A stretch of 64,000 nt of DNA, from assembly GCA_964570785.1 (NCBI GenBank), contig CAZMZG010000003.1:5516-69515 (forward strand), written 5' to 3'. Under the pieces are notes generated by a model that saw nothing but the letters and a program-made list of their open reading frames with translations, did no database searches and was not told the origin of the DNA. The DNA is from Thermatribacter sp964570785. Lineage in GTDB: Bacteria; Atribacterota; Atribacteria; Atribacterales; Thermatribacteraceae. Positions 42,310-51,740 of the stretch are shown here, piece after piece; the stretch's first letter is position 1, and each line of letters begins with the position of its first letter. The position numbers and the translations under genes were made by a program.

Positions 42310-42338
42310 TTGTAATTGAGGCAAGGGTTTGGTAAAAT
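42310..42338 (+). promoter_or_regulatory. Predicted promoter of the V/A-ATPase operon
   Basis: TTGTAA (42310-42315, 4 of 6), 17-nt spacer, TAAAAT (42333-42338, 5 of 6) with a TG at 42330-42331 forming an extended -10. It gives a leader of about 30 nt before the first ATPase gene, and is the only candidate for the nine-gene operon. Confidence 0.45.
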
Positions 42339-42374
42339 CACGAAGGTTATCATGAGGTCGGGAGGCTAACTTAG

Positions 42375-42701
42375 ATGGTTGTTAATGTTGTTGAGAGGAT
42401 ACGGGAGCTTGAGAAGAAGAAGGAGCAGGAAATCAGGGAAGCGGAAAGAGAAGCCACCAGGATTCTCCGGGAAGCAGATGTTAAGATCCGGGAGATAGGG
42501 GAAAAGCTTTTTCAAGAGACCCAGAAAGAGATAGAATCGATGAGAAAAAATAGAATGAAGGAAATTCAAAGGGAAGTGGCTCGTATACGGAAAGTTTATG
42601 AAGAGCAAGCGATGAGTTTTGAACGCCATTTTGCAGGTCGGCTTCCCGAAATGGTTGACTTTTTACTGGAGAAGGTGTGGGTAGAATATGGCTATCAGTG
42701 A
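42375..42701 (+). CDS. V/A-type ATPase peripheral-stalk subunit G/H
   Basis: 108 residues, almost entirely a charged coiled coil (residues 5-85, Glu/Lys/Arg-rich heptads), the hallmark of the G/H stator subunit that pairs with subunit E. Naming differs between systems (NtpF in Enterococcus, AtpH in archaea). GGGAGG precedes the ATG. Its position before subunit I matches the E. hirae ntpFIKECGABD order. It overlaps the next gene by 14 nt. Confidence 0.82.
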   Translation: MVVNVVERIRELEKKKEQEIREAEREATRILREADVKIREIGEKLFQETQKEIESMRKNRMKEIQREVARIRKVYEEQAMSFERHFAGRLPEMVDFLLEKVWVEYGYQ

Positions 42702-44664
42702 AATGCGCCGGATGTACCTGATAGTGCATCAATCTTTTCGTGATGCCTGTTTGGATCTTCTGCAGGAGCTGGGTGTAGCTTCCCTGGAAGAAGAGACATC
42801 TTTGCCAGAAGATCTGATAACCAGGAGGAGCAGTGGTGATGGCAGTCTAAAGGAGCTGGAGAATTCCTTGATGGAAATTAACTTCTGTCTGGATTTCATC
42901 AATAAGTATTCTTCGAAACCTGCTTCTGGTTTGAGCAACTTTTTCCCTCAACCACTTGAGATTAAAGCGGAAGAATTTAAGGAATCACGTTTTGATCACG
43001 CTTCTCTGTATAAGGCCTGTCGTTCTATTGAAGAGCAAATACAATCTTTGCGATCCCGTCTTAATCGGTTACTTACGTTGCAGGAGTTCCTTTCTCGAAT
43101 TGATAGAGTGACTGTTCCTCTTGAAGATGTAGGTTCTACACGTTACACTCAGAGTTTCTTGATAGAACTTTCTCCTGAGAAGAAAGAAACTTTGAAAAAA
43201 GAGCTTTCTGAAGTAAGCAACCTCTGGGAGATGGAAGTTTTTCCGGGAGAAGGAAAAAATTCGATAGCCTTTCTGGTTATTCACAAGGAGATTTCTGAAG
43301 CTTTGGAGAAGATAATGCAGGGCATGTCCCTTTCACTGCTGGTTCTTCCTCAAGCTTTTGAGGGAACTCCTGCTGAGGCCAAAAAACAGATTGAACAACG
43401 TATAGAGGCATTGTTTGTTCGGCAAAAGGAGTTGCTTCGCAAAGCCGCTCTTTATTCTAAGTTCGAGAGAGATTTAAAAATTGCTCATGACTATTACTTA
43501 ACAGAGTTAGAACGTAGAGAAAAGGAATCAACTCTCCTGCAAACCAGCGAAACCGCCATTCTCAGTGGATGGGTTCGTAAATGCGATATTCCTCTTCTGG
43601 AAAAGGCTCTCAAGAGCAAAGGTCAGGAATGGGCTCTATTCTGTCGAGAACCTCATTCAGATGAAGATGTACCAGTCTTTATAGAAAACAACCGCTGGGT
43701 TCAGAATTTCGAAGTGCTAACCAGGTTGTATGGTCTTCCCAACTACCGGGAAATAGATCCCACACCCCTGGTTGCAGGCTTTTTCTTCCTCTTTTTTGGA
43801 ATTTGCCTTGGTGATGTAATTTACGGACTGATACTTGCTCTTTTAGGTTTTTTGGGGGCTTCTACTTTGAAAGTTCCCGAGTCGACGAAGCAGTTTTTCA
43901 GAATGCTTGCCTGGGGTGGGGTAGCTTCTCTGGTTGTTGGCGTTTTAACAGGTTCCTGGTTGGGAGATCTTTTCGACTATTTGCCATCCACTCTCGCTGC
44001 TTTGAAGGTGTTGAAACAGAGGCTTACCCTGATTGACCCCATAAATAATCCCCTGCCTATGCTTGTTTTTTCCCTGTTGTTGGGGATAGTTCAGGTTCTG
44101 GTGGGAGTTATGGTGGGCTTTGTCAAAGAGTGGCGAAGAAAGAATTATGCCAAGGCAGTGATGGATGAACTGGGATGGTTTGTATTTATCTCTTCGATAG
44201 TCGTATATTTGGTGGTTTTTTCAGTTTCTTCCTCTTATGTTTCCCTGGTTTTACCAGTAGTAATTGGAGCGGCTTTTTTCCTGGTGGCAACCCAGGGAAG
44301 ACACCAGAAGAATCCGATCATGAAAGTTCTTTCCGGCATATTAAGCCTTTATGGTTTGGTTTCTTATTTGGGTGATGTACTCTCTTATTCTCGACTTTTC
44401 GCACTGGGCCTTTCCACAACCATTATTGCAATCCTTGCTCGTACTCTTTCTACTCTTTTTGGGAGTTCTCCCTATATAGGTTGGTTGATAGGTCTAGTAA
44501 TTGCGTTGATTTTCCACCTTTTCAACCTGGCTATGAGTGGTCTGGGGGCTTTCGTCCACTCGGCTAGGTTGCAATACGTGGAGTTTTTTACCAAGTTTTA
44601 TGAAAATGGTGGCAAGGAATTTAAGCCTTTTGGATACAGGACCAAATACATAAAAATAATTTAA
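42688..44664 (+). CDS. ntpI: V/A-type ATPase membrane subunit I (a-subunit homolog)
   Basis: 658 residues: a cytoplasmic N-terminal half with coiled-coil arms (about 1-350) and a C-terminal half with roughly seven membrane helices (from LVAGFFFLFFGICLGD near 355). The GDVLSYSRLFALGLS block carries the essential Arg of the ion half-channel. It transfers Na+ or H+ to the K ring and anchors both E/G stalks. Begins within the G/H gene, ATG 42688. Confidence 0.94.
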   Translation: MAISEMRRMYLIVHQSFRDACLDLLQELGVASLEEETSLPEDLITRRSSGDGSLKELENSLMEINFCLDFINKYSSKPASGLSNFFPQPLEIKAEEFKESRFDHASLYKACRSIEEQIQSLRSRLNRLLTLQEFLSRIDRVTVPLEDVGSTRYTQSFLIELSPEKKETLKKELSEVSNLWEMEVFPGEGKNSIAFLVIHKEISEALEKIMQGMSLSLLVLPQAFEGTPAEAKKQIEQRIEALFVRQKELLRKAALYSKFERDLKIAHDYYLTELERREKESTLLQTSETAILSGWVRKCDIPLLEKALKSKGQEWALFCREPHSDEDVPVFIENNRWVQNFEVLTRLYGLPNYREIDPTPLVAGFFFLFFGICLGDVIYGLILALLGFLGASTLKVPESTKQFFRMLAWGGVASLVVGVLTGSWLGDLFDYLPSTLAALKVLKQRLTLIDPINNPLPMLVFSLLLGIVQVLVGVMVGFVKEWRRKNYAKAVMDELGWFVFISSIVVYLVVFSVSSSYVSLVLPVVIGAAFFLVATQGRHQKNPIMKVLSGILSLYGLVSYLGDVLSYSRLFALGLSTTIIAILARTLSTLFGSSPYIGWLIGLVIALIFHLFNLAMSGLGAFVHSARLQYVEFFTKFYENGGKEFKPFGYRTKYIKII

Positions 44665-44690
44665 ATTGGCTTGAGGGAGGTTTGGGATTC

Positions 44691-45167
44691 ATGCTTGTAG
44701 ACGGACTGGCATTTGCGCTGTTAGGTTCTGCTGTGGCCATAGGGTTGGCTGGTATAGGGTCTGCAGTAGGTGTGGGTATTGCCGGAGAAGTAGGTGCTGG
44801 AGTTATGACTGAAGATCCTGGCAAATTTGGACAAATCCTTTTGTTGCAAGCACTCCCAGGAACCCAGGGTATTTATGGTCTGTTAGCTGGATTTTGGGTA
44901 CTCATTAAGCTGGGTCTCTTTGGTGGTTCGCCAGTTGCCATTGGTATTGCTCAGGGCATGCAAATTATGTTTGCCTGTCTTCCAATAGCCATTGTTGGTT
45001 TGCTTTCCGGTATATACCAGGGGAAAACCTCGGCTGCCTGCATAGGTTTAATTGCCAGAAGACCCGAAGAGACTGGTAAGGCTATCATTTTGCCTGCTAT
45101 GGTAGAAACCTATGCTGTGCTTTCACTTCTTGCTACCATACTTCTTCTTAACTCTATTCAGGTTTAG
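44691..45167 (+). CDS. ntpK: V/A-type ATPase rotor-ring subunit K with Na+-type binding site
   Basis: 158 residues, four membrane helices as two fused c-type hairpins. ATG 44691 is chosen: GGGAGG lies 10 nt upstream, while TTG 44682 is too close. The residues that bind Na+ in the E. hirae ring are all present: L55, T58 and Q59 in LPGTQ of helix 2, Q110 at the end of helix 3, and E139 in PAMVETY of helix 4. Only the second hairpin carries the essential carboxylate, as in V-type rings. Na+ coupling is therefore predicted. Confidence 0.94.
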   Translation: MLVDGLAFALLGSAVAIGLAGIGSAVGVGIAGEVGAGVMTEDPGKFGQILLLQALPGTQGIYGLLAGFWVLIKLGLFGGSPVAIGIAQGMQIMFACLPIAIVGLLSGIYQGKTSAACIGLIARRPEETGKAIILPAMVETYAVLSLLATILLLNSIQV

Positions 45168-45181
45168 GGGCGTGCTTTTTT

Positions 45182-45772
45182 ATGTCTGTGGAGGATATCC
45201 TTCGTAAAATAGAGGAAGAGGCAGATTCAAGGAAAAAGTCCATCATTGAAGGAGCATATCTTGAAGCGGAGCGCAAGATAGAAAGTGCCGAAAAGGAGAT
45301 AAAAAAGAAAATGCAGGCGCTCCTTGAAGAGGCAAGGTCGAAGATCGAGCTTGAGGGTCAGCGCTATCTTGCCGAAGCTCGCTTGCAGGGTAAAACTCTG
45401 CTTAGTGAAGCTAAATATAAACTGTTAAAAGAATTGCGTGAGGGCTTGAAAAAGGCCTTTTTTGAAAAAATTGAAGAGGTGTATTCTCAGTGGTGTAAAA
45501 AGCTTTTGCTTGAGAATGTCCAGCAGGGTGACGAGATTTTTATGGCACCCGAAGAGCTTGAGCGGCTTGGCAATGACTTTGTTAAGGAACTGAGCGATGA
45601 GAGTTCGCTGAAGCTTGGTTTTGGAGGTAGGGCAGAAAAAATAGAAAGAGGCTTTTTGATTCGACGTGGAGGTTGTTTTATAAATTTAAGCTTTGAGGCT
45701 ATTGTCGAAGACTTTTTGCGTCGAAATGAACAACTGGTTTCTCAGTTGCTTGCTCAGGGTGTTGCTCAATGA
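45182..45772 (+). CDS. ntpE: V/A-type ATPase stalk subunit E
   Basis: 196 residues. N-terminal half is a long coiled coil (about 1-100), followed by the globular domain with the RGGCFINLSFE segment typical of subunit E near residue 160. It forms the peripheral stalk with the G/H subunit and binds the top of A3B3. Overlaps subunit C by 4 nt (ATGA). Confidence 0.88.
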   Translation: MSVEDILRKIEEEADSRKKSIIEGAYLEAERKIESAEKEIKKKMQALLEEARSKIELEGQRYLAEARLQGKTLLSEAKYKLLKELREGLKKAFFEKIEEVYSQWCKKLLLENVQQGDEIFMAPEELERLGNDFVKELSDESSLKLGFGGRAEKIERGFLIRRGGCFINLSFEAIVEDFLRRNEQLVSQLLAQGVAQ

Positions 45773-46800
45773 AAACTTTTCTTCAAGTGCGTCCTGAAAG
45801 AAGCAGTAAATACGGTTATTTAATAGGTAGAGTTCGGGTTCTGGAGAAGAGCCTTTTAAGCGAAAAGATACTGGAGTCCATGCTTAAAGCGGAATCTCTG
45901 GAACAGGCAATTAGGGTGGTTCAAGAGATTCCTTATCTTGGAGAAAAATTTCAGGCTTTGGAGTATAGACTGGAAGATCTCAACAGAACACTTAATGAAC
46001 ATCACTTCTGGGTAGTGAACGAAATAGCTTCTCACAAACTTGGCGAGAGCCTGGCGCAGTTTTTCACAATGCAATTCAACTTTTTGAGTTTAAAGCTGCA
46101 ACTTAAAGCTTTCTTGGCTAAGAAAAATATAGAAAAGCCTCTAATGGGTACACTACAATGGTCAAGGATTCTGCGTTTTATAAATGGCGAGGCAGGAGAG
46201 TTTGTTCCAGAGCCTTACCGTTCAGCCATTCAGGAAGCAATGGCTCTCTATGAAGAATATTCTAACATTCAGGCTGTTGAGCTGGTCATGGATAGGTTTT
46301 ACTTAGCAGAGCTGCTGAAGTTTTATAGTGAGTCCAGCAACAAAGTTATTCGTAACTGGTATTTGGCTTACGTGGTTTTGAGCTTACTACAAGTTGCTCT
46401 AAGGTTGCGTCTTCAGCAGAGGAAGCTTGATTTTGCGATGAATATTTTTCTGGAGAATTCCTTTCTAAAATCCTCTGATTTTAAGGTTTTGGTTACCGGT
46501 TCTCCCGAAAAAGTTCCGGAGGTCTTCGGTTCTTTGGGTTTGGCGTTTCTTTTACCCGAAGAAGATTCATATCGTGATGATCCAGCTTTTTTGGCAGACA
46601 TGGAAAGAAACATAGATAACTATCTTTTGGAACATTTAAAGCCCTATCGCATTGTTTCTACTGGTCCTGAGCCCATTTTCGGGTTTCTCTTTGCCAAGGC
46701 CTTAGACATCAAGAATTTACGCATTGTTTTGCAGGGTAAGTATTTTGGGTTACCCGAGAATGTTTTACGCCGGAAAATTCGGGAGTGTTACTATGAGTAA
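45769..46800 (+). CDS. ntpC: V/A-type ATPase subunit C (d-type)
   Basis: 343 residues, all-helical, matching the funnel-shaped C (d) subunit that couples the central stalk to the K ring. Recognisable are the YGYLIGRVRVLEKSLLS start and the late EPIFGFLFAKALDIKNLRIVL block. It lies between E and F in the conserved order and overlaps F by 8 nt. Confidence 0.9.
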   Translation: MKTFLQVRPERSSKYGYLIGRVRVLEKSLLSEKILESMLKAESLEQAIRVVQEIPYLGEKFQALEYRLEDLNRTLNEHHFWVVNEIASHKLGESLAQFFTMQFNFLSLKLQLKAFLAKKNIEKPLMGTLQWSRILRFINGEAGEFVPEPYRSAIQEAMALYEEYSNIQAVELVMDRFYLAELLKFYSESSNKVIRNWYLAYVVLSLLQVALRLRLQQRKLDFAMNIFLENSFLKSSDFKVLVTGSPEKVPEVFGSLGLAFLLPEEDSYRDDPAFLADMERNIDNYLLEHLKPYRIVSTGPEPIFGFLFAKALDIKNLRIVLQGKYFGLPENVLRRKIRECYYE

Positions 46801-47122
46801 GATAAAGCTTGCTTTTGTGGGTGGAGAGGAAAATACCCTTTGTTTTCGAGGTATGGGTTTTGATGTTTTCGTGGTTAAGGAAAATTTGGAATTGCGGGAA
46901 ATGCTCCAGGAGATAAGGAGTGCCAATTATGCTATTATTTTTACCGAATGGCGTTTTTATCCAGCATTGAAGGCTTTTTTTGAGGATTTACGCTCTGAGG
47001 CATTGCCGGTGATTTGCCCTATTCCTACCAGAAGGGCTGAAATTGGCAAGGGTGCAGATACTATTAAGAAGCTAGTAGAACTTGCTATTGGAAGCAAAAT
47101 ATTGCTTCAGGGAGAGGAATGA
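46793..47122 (+). CDS. ntpG: V/A-type ATPase central-stalk subunit F
   Basis: 109 residues from ATG 46793, which overlaps the subunit C stop. Small Rossmann-like fold with KIKLAFVGGEEN at the start, a central YAIIFTEW strand and an LPVICPIP segment, as in the F subunit (called NtpG in E. hirae). It sits on the D subunit and modulates rotation. ATGA overlap with subunit A. Confidence 0.86.
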   Translation: MSKIKLAFVGGEENTLCFRGMGFDVFVVKENLELREMLQEIRSANYAIIFTEWRFYPALKAFFEDLRSEALPVICPIPTRRAEIGKGADTIKKLVELAIGSKILLQGEE

Positions 47123-48915
47123 TGATGGAGTTGAAAGATCAGAGAGCGGGGCGTGTATTTAGTGTCAATGGTCCGGTGGTGATTGCCGAAGACCTTTATG
47201 GAGCCAAAATGTATGATATGGTTAAAGTTGGTGAAAAAGGCCTTTTTGGAGAGATTATAGGGGTTGAAGGTAATAAGGTAACCATTCAGGTTTACGAGGA
47301 AACCGCAGGTATCAGACCTGCGGAACCAGTGGTGAGTACTTATGAACCGCTGAGCGTTGAGCTTGGCCCAGGCCTCGTAGGGTGTATTTTCGATGGAACA
47401 CAACGCCCTCTGGAGTTGATAAGGGAAAGTTCAGGAGACTTTATTGCTCGGGGTGTAGAGCTTCCTGCTCTCAGGCGTGACAAGAAGTGGGAGTTTAAAC
47501 CACTGGTTAAAGAAGGCAGTGAAGTGGAGCCTGGAGACATTCTTGGAGAAGTGCAGGAGACGACGACCATTAAGCATCGTATTATGGTGCCTCCTGGTAT
47601 TGGGGGTAGAATTGTGGAAATAAAAGAAGGAGCATTTACTGTTGAGGAGGTTATAGCAGTTGTAGAGGATAAAGAGGGCAGGAACCAGGAAATTAAAATG
47701 TTACAGAAGTGGCCGGTCAGAACTCCTCGTCCTTATCGTAGGAAACTGCCCCTTAGTGAACCTTTGTTGACTGGCCAGAGAGTTATAGACACTTTCTTCC
47801 CAATTGCTAAGGGTGGAGTGGCCTGTATTCCAGGGCCCTTTGGTAGCGGTAAAACGGTGGTACAGCATCAGCTTGCCAAGTGGTCTAACGCTGATCTGGT
47901 CGTTTTTATAGGTTGCGGTGAACGGGGTAACGAAATGACAGACGTTTTGATGGAGTTTCCCGAGCTTATTGACCCCTATACTGGCGAGCCCCTTATGAAA
48001 AGGACAGTTTTGATAGCCAACACTTCCAACATGCCAGTTGCAGCTCGCGAGGCTTCGGTTTATACAGGCATAACCATTGCTGAATACTATAGAGATATGG
48101 GTTACAGTGTTGCCCTGATGGCTGATTCTACTTCGCGCTGGGCCGAAGCAATGCGCGAAATATCCGGTCGTCTTGAGGAAATGCCTGGTGAAGAGGGTTT
48201 CCCAGCCTATTTGGGCACGAGAATTGCCAGCTTTTACGAACGGGCAGGTAAAGTCCAGTGTCTGGGGAGTGAGGGACGTTCAGGTTCTCTAAGCGTTATA
48301 GGTGCAGTCTCTCCTCCAGGAGGTGATCTTTCCGAACCGGTTACCCAGAACACTTTACGAGTGGTGCAGGTTTTCTGGGGACTTGAGGATCGTTTAGCAT
48401 ACCGTCGACATTTCCCTGCCATCAACTGGTTAATCAGTTATTCGCTTTATTTGCAGCACCTTGAGGAGTACTGTAAAAAGGAAGTAGCTGCTGATTTTTC
48501 GAGTAAGCGTGCTGAAGCGATGCGAATTCTGCAGCAAGAAGCTGAGCTGGAAGAAGTTGTACGTCTGGTTGGTGTTGAGTCGCTTTCTTCACGAGAAAGG
48601 TTTGTTCTTGAAATAGCGCGCTCTATCCGTGAAGATTTTCTCCAGCAGAATGCTTTTCAGGAAATTGATACCTATACTTCCTTGAAAAAACAGTATCTCA
48701 TGTTGAGCGCTATTCTGATTTATTATCGGGAAGGGATGCAGGCCATTGAGCGGGGGTTATCATTGAAAGAGTTGCTGACTATCCCGGCTCGGGAAAAAAT
48801 TGGGAGGATGAAGTATATTCCTGAAGAGGAGCTGGAAAAGATAGAGCGGCTTGCTGAGGAAATTCGGAGTCAGATTCAAGAAAAACTGCAGGGTGAGGTT
48901 GAAAGCAATGTATAA
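47119..48915 (+). CDS. ntpA: V/A-type ATPase catalytic subunit A
   Basis: 598 residues. Walker A GPFGSGKT at 239-246 with the catalytic Glu in GCGERGNE, the long non-homologous bulge domain (about 110-190), and the SDTSRWAEAMREIS-like DSTSRWAEA block. ATP hydrolysis or synthesis occurs here. Three in-frame ATGs (47119, 47122, 47125) follow GGGAGAGG; the third has the best spacing, so the protein may start two residues later. Confidence 0.97.
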   Translation: MMMELKDQRAGRVFSVNGPVVIAEDLYGAKMYDMVKVGEKGLFGEIIGVEGNKVTIQVYEETAGIRPAEPVVSTYEPLSVELGPGLVGCIFDGTQRPLELIRESSGDFIARGVELPALRRDKKWEFKPLVKEGSEVEPGDILGEVQETTTIKHRIMVPPGIGGRIVEIKEGAFTVEEVIAVVEDKEGRNQEIKMLQKWPVRTPRPYRRKLPLSEPLLTGQRVIDTFFPIAKGGVACIPGPFGSGKTVVQHQLAKWSNADLVVFIGCGERGNEMTDVLMEFPELIDPYTGEPLMKRTVLIANTSNMPVAAREASVYTGITIAEYYRDMGYSVALMADSTSRWAEAMREISGRLEEMPGEEGFPAYLGTRIASFYERAGKVQCLGSEGRSGSLSVIGAVSPPGGDLSEPVTQNTLRVVQVFWGLEDRLAYRRHFPAINWLISYSLYLQHLEEYCKKEVAADFSSKRAEAMRILQQEAELEEVVRLVGVESLSSRERFVLEIARSIREDFLQQNAFQEIDTYTSLKKQYLMLSAILIYYREGMQAIERGLSLKELLTIPAREKIGRMKYIPEEELEKIERLAEEIRSQIQEKLQGEVESNV

Positions 48916-50302
48916 GGAATTTACCTCTGTTTCCGAGATTCATGGACCCTTGCTGGTAGTTGAAGAAGTTCAGGATGCCCGTTACATGGAGATTGTGGAG
49001 ATAGAGCTTCAGGATGGCTCTATTAAGAGAGGGCAAGTTTTAATGACCAGCGCGGGCAGAGCGCTTGTGCAGGTTTTTGAAGGAACGGAAGGTATTGGTG
49101 TTGGTCAGACCAAGGTGCGTTTTCTGGGAAGAATTATGGAGTTACCAGTTTCTGAGGATATCTTGGGTAGAATCTTCAGCGGTTCTGGTGTCCCCATAGA
49201 TGGAGGGCCTCCCGTTGTTCCTGATGCCCGGATGGACATTAACGGTAACCCCATCAATCCGGTGGCACGTGATTATCCCGTTGATTTTATTCAAACTGGT
49301 ATTTCTGCAATTGATGGTCTTAATACTCTGGTTAGGGGACAAAAACTACCCATATTTTCTGGATCGGGACTTCCTCACGCCCGTCTTGCAGCACAGATAG
49401 CTCGACAGTCCAGAGTACTGGGAGAAGAAGAAAAGTTTGCTGTAGTGTTTGGTGCTTTAGGTATTACCTTTGAAGAGGCTAATTATTTCATATCTGAGCT
49501 AAGGAACACGGGGGCTATAGAGCGCTCAATTCTTTTTGTAAACCTGGCTAACGACCCTGCCATAGAAAGAATAATCACTCCTCGAATGGCTCTTACTGCT
49601 GCTGAGTTTTTGGCCTTTGAGATGGATATGCAAGTTCTGGTTGTTCTGACCGACATGACTAACTATTGTGAAGCGTTGCGTGAGGTTTCAGCAGCACGAA
49701 GAGAAGTGCCTGGTCGTAGAGGTTATCCAGGCTATCTTTATACTGACCTTGCTACTATGTACGAGCGGGCTGGGAGAATAAGAGGTAAGAGGGGCTCTAT
49801 TACTCAAATTCCGATTTTGACCATGCCTGAGGACGATAAAACTCATCCCATACCTGACCTTACTGGATACATTACTGAAGGACAAATCATTCTCAGTAGG
49901 CAACTCCATCGCAGAGGTATTTATCCACCAATTGATGTTTTGCCTTCTCTCTCTCGTTTAAGAGATAAAGGTATTGGTTCTGGTAAAACTCGGGAAGACC
50001 ACGCGGATGTGGCTAATCAGCTGTTTGCTGCTTATGCGAGAGGCAGGGAAGCTGCGGAACTGGCAGCAATCCTTGGGGAGAGTTCGCTTACGGATCTAGA
50101 CCGCTTGTATATGAAGTTTGCAGATGCTTTTGAAGATAGGTTTGTTCGACAGGGAGAATACGAAAACAGAAGCATAGAGCAAACTCTTGAAATTGGATGG
50201 AATCTGCTTCGGATGCTCCCAAGGGAAGAGTTGAAACGTATTAGAGATGCCTATCTTGATAGATTTTATGGAAAGAAAGCTTCTGAAGGTGAGGGTGCGT
50301 AG
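48908..50302 (+). CDS. ntpB: V/A-type ATPase regulatory subunit B
   Basis: 464 residues from ATG 48908 (GAGG about 9 nt upstream); the longer open frame inside ntpA is not used. It shares the F1-alpha/V-B fold but has no Walker A Gly-Lys-Thr: FSGSGLPHARLA replaces it, as usual for subunit B. RGSITQIPILTMPEDD and DLATMYERAGR are intact. It alternates with A in the hexamer. Overlaps ntpA by 8 nt. Confidence 0.97.
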   Translation: MYKEFTSVSEIHGPLLVVEEVQDARYMEIVEIELQDGSIKRGQVLMTSAGRALVQVFEGTEGIGVGQTKVRFLGRIMELPVSEDILGRIFSGSGVPIDGGPPVVPDARMDINGNPINPVARDYPVDFIQTGISAIDGLNTLVRGQKLPIFSGSGLPHARLAAQIARQSRVLGEEEKFAVVFGALGITFEEANYFISELRNTGAIERSILFVNLANDPAIERIITPRMALTAAEFLAFEMDMQVLVVLTDMTNYCEALREVSAARREVPGRRGYPGYLYTDLATMYERAGRIRGKRGSITQIPILTMPEDDKTHPIPDLTGYITEGQIILSRQLHRRGIYPPIDVLPSLSRLRDKGIGSGKTREDHADVANQLFAAYARGREAAELAAILGESSLTDLDRLYMKFADAFEDRFVRQGEYENRSIEQTLEIGWNLLRMLPREELKRIRDAYLDRFYGKKASEGEGA

Positions 50303-50305
50303 TCG

Positions 50306-50920
50306 ATGCGTTTAAATGTAAATCCTAATCGCATGCAGCTGATGAAGTTGAGAAATAGGCTTTCCATGGCTCGCAGGGGTCATAAACTATTAAAGGACAA
50401 ACTGGAAGCCTTGATTCAGGATTTTGTGAAAATACTCAGAGAAAACAGCACCCTTCGCCAGCAAATTGAAGCAGAAATCGTAAAAGCTTTTGAAGCTCAA
50501 AGCAAAGCTGCCTTAATGCTTCGCTCTGAAGATAAGGAATTAATTACTGTCTTCCCTCAACAGAGATTAGAATTGGAAATGGAAGTACGATTCATAACCG
50601 GAGTAAGGGTTCCACATTTTGAAGTACGTGTAGAGGGAGACCCTTACACTTATGGGGTTATTCACACTCCAGCAGAGGTTGATGAAGCTTTTAGTTCTTT
50701 CTTTAGGGTCTTGCCTTTGATGATTCGTCTTGCTGAAGCTGAGAAAGCCATTGAGCTTTTAGCTGTTGAGATAGAGAAAACTCGGAGGCGGGTTAACGCT
50801 TTGGAATACGTGCTGATTCCCAATTTAGAAGAGACAATAAAATATATAACCCTTAAACTTGACGAGCTGGCCCGTTCCTCCCTGACCAGCATCATGAGGA
50901 TAAAAGGGTCGTTGCGTTAA
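50306..50920 (+). CDS. ntpD: V/A-type ATPase central-shaft subunit D
   Basis: 204 residues; N- and C-terminal helices (about 5-70 and 140-200) would form the antiparallel coiled-coil shaft, with a short beta segment between. The NPNRMQLMKLRNRL start and RRVNALEYVLIP near 160 are the family markers. Last gene of the ATPase set; its TAA is directly followed by the next start. Confidence 0.94.
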   Translation: MRLNVNPNRMQLMKLRNRLSMARRGHKLLKDKLEALIQDFVKILRENSTLRQQIEAEIVKAFEAQSKAALMLRSEDKELITVFPQQRLELEMEVRFITGVRVPHFEVRVEGDPYTYGVIHTPAEVDEAFSSFFRVLPLMIRLAEAEKAIELLAVEIEKTRRRVNALEYVLIPNLEETIKYITLKLDELARSSLTSIMRIKGSLR

Positions 50921-51655
50921 TTGCGCATAGCGTTACTTGCTGATGTTCATGGGAACTTAGATGCCCTGCAGGCTATAGCTGGATTTCTTAAGGATATTGA
51001 TTCTCTGTATGTTTTGGGAGATGTTATTGGTTATGGTCCGCAGCCCGCTGAGTGTCTAAGCTGGCTTAAGGAAAGAAGAGCAAAAATCCTGATGGGCAAC
51101 CACGAAGCTGCATGCGTAGGCATTATCCCCCTGGAGTGGTTTAATCCTGTCGCCCACGAAGCCCTGGCCTGGACCAGAAAAGTTCTTCCTGCTAAGGATC
51201 TGAGGTTTATTCAGTCCCTTCCGCTCCGCGAAGTTTTGGCAGAGGGAATTCTGGGAGTTCATGGTACCCTTAGTAATCCCCTCGAGGAATACCTCACTGA
51301 TTACAGGCAGGCGCTAAGAGATTTGAAGCATTTTTCTTTTAAGGTCTGTCTTTTTGCTCACACTCATGTTGCTGAGGGATATGTTTGGGATGAGGAGCAG
51401 AAAGCAATCCGCAAATTTTCTATGAAAGAGGGAGGAGAACTTCTTTTAGAAGAAGGCAAAAGATATCTTGTGAATTGTGGTAGTGTAGGACAACCGCGTG
51501 ATGGCGATTCCAGGGCTTGTTTTTCAATATTTGATACCTATGAAAAAAAGATTTATGTGAAGCGAGTACATTATCCCATCGAGGAAACAGCTTCAAAAAT
51601 TTTGAAAGCCGGTCTTCCTGCTGTTCTTGCCATGCGTCTTTTCCAGGGAAGATAG
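50921..51655 (+). CDS. Calcineurin-like metallophosphoesterase
   Basis: 244 residues, YfcE/MJ0936-type. Dinuclear metal motifs are complete: DVHGN (about 8-12), GDVIGYG (37-43), GNHE near 60, VHGT near 112 and AHTHV near 147. Probably a cyclic or general phosphodiesterase; the substrate is unknown. TTG start immediately follows the ntpD stop, so it is likely translated by coupling. No terminator is evident before the rpoB promoter. Confidence 0.85.
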   Translation: MRIALLADVHGNLDALQAIAGFLKDIDSLYVLGDVIGYGPQPAECLSWLKERRAKILMGNHEAACVGIIPLEWFNPVAHEALAWTRKVLPAKDLRFIQSLPLREVLAEGILGVHGTLSNPLEEYLTDYRQALRDLKHFSFKVCLFAHTHVAEGYVWDEEQKAIRKFSMKEGGELLLEEGKRYLVNCGSVGQPRDGDSRACFSIFDTYEKKIYVKRVHYPIEETASKILKAGLPAVLAMRLFQGR

Positions 51656-51711
51656 ATATATAGGTATTAGATATAGACCCCATCAGCTTCCTAAAAATTT
51701 TGAAAAATTTG

Positions 51712-51740
51712 TTGACACTAATTGACAAATCTTCTATAAT
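51712..51740 (+). promoter_or_regulatory. Consensus sigma-70 promoter of the rpoB-rpoC operon
   Basis: TTGACA (51712-51717), 17-nt spacer, TATAAT (51735-51740): perfect in both hexamers. A second TTGACA at 51722 is inside the spacer. Transcription would begin near 51747, leaving a leader of about 135 nt to the rpoB GTG; I see no long stable hairpin or riboswitch-like structure in it, only a weak AAGAA/TTCTT stem near 51801-51821. Confidence 0.85.

Noticed and set aside
51722..51740. Second TTGACA with the rpoB -10
   Set aside because: Spacing to TATAAT is only 7 nt, too short for sigma-70; the copy at 51712 has 17 nt.
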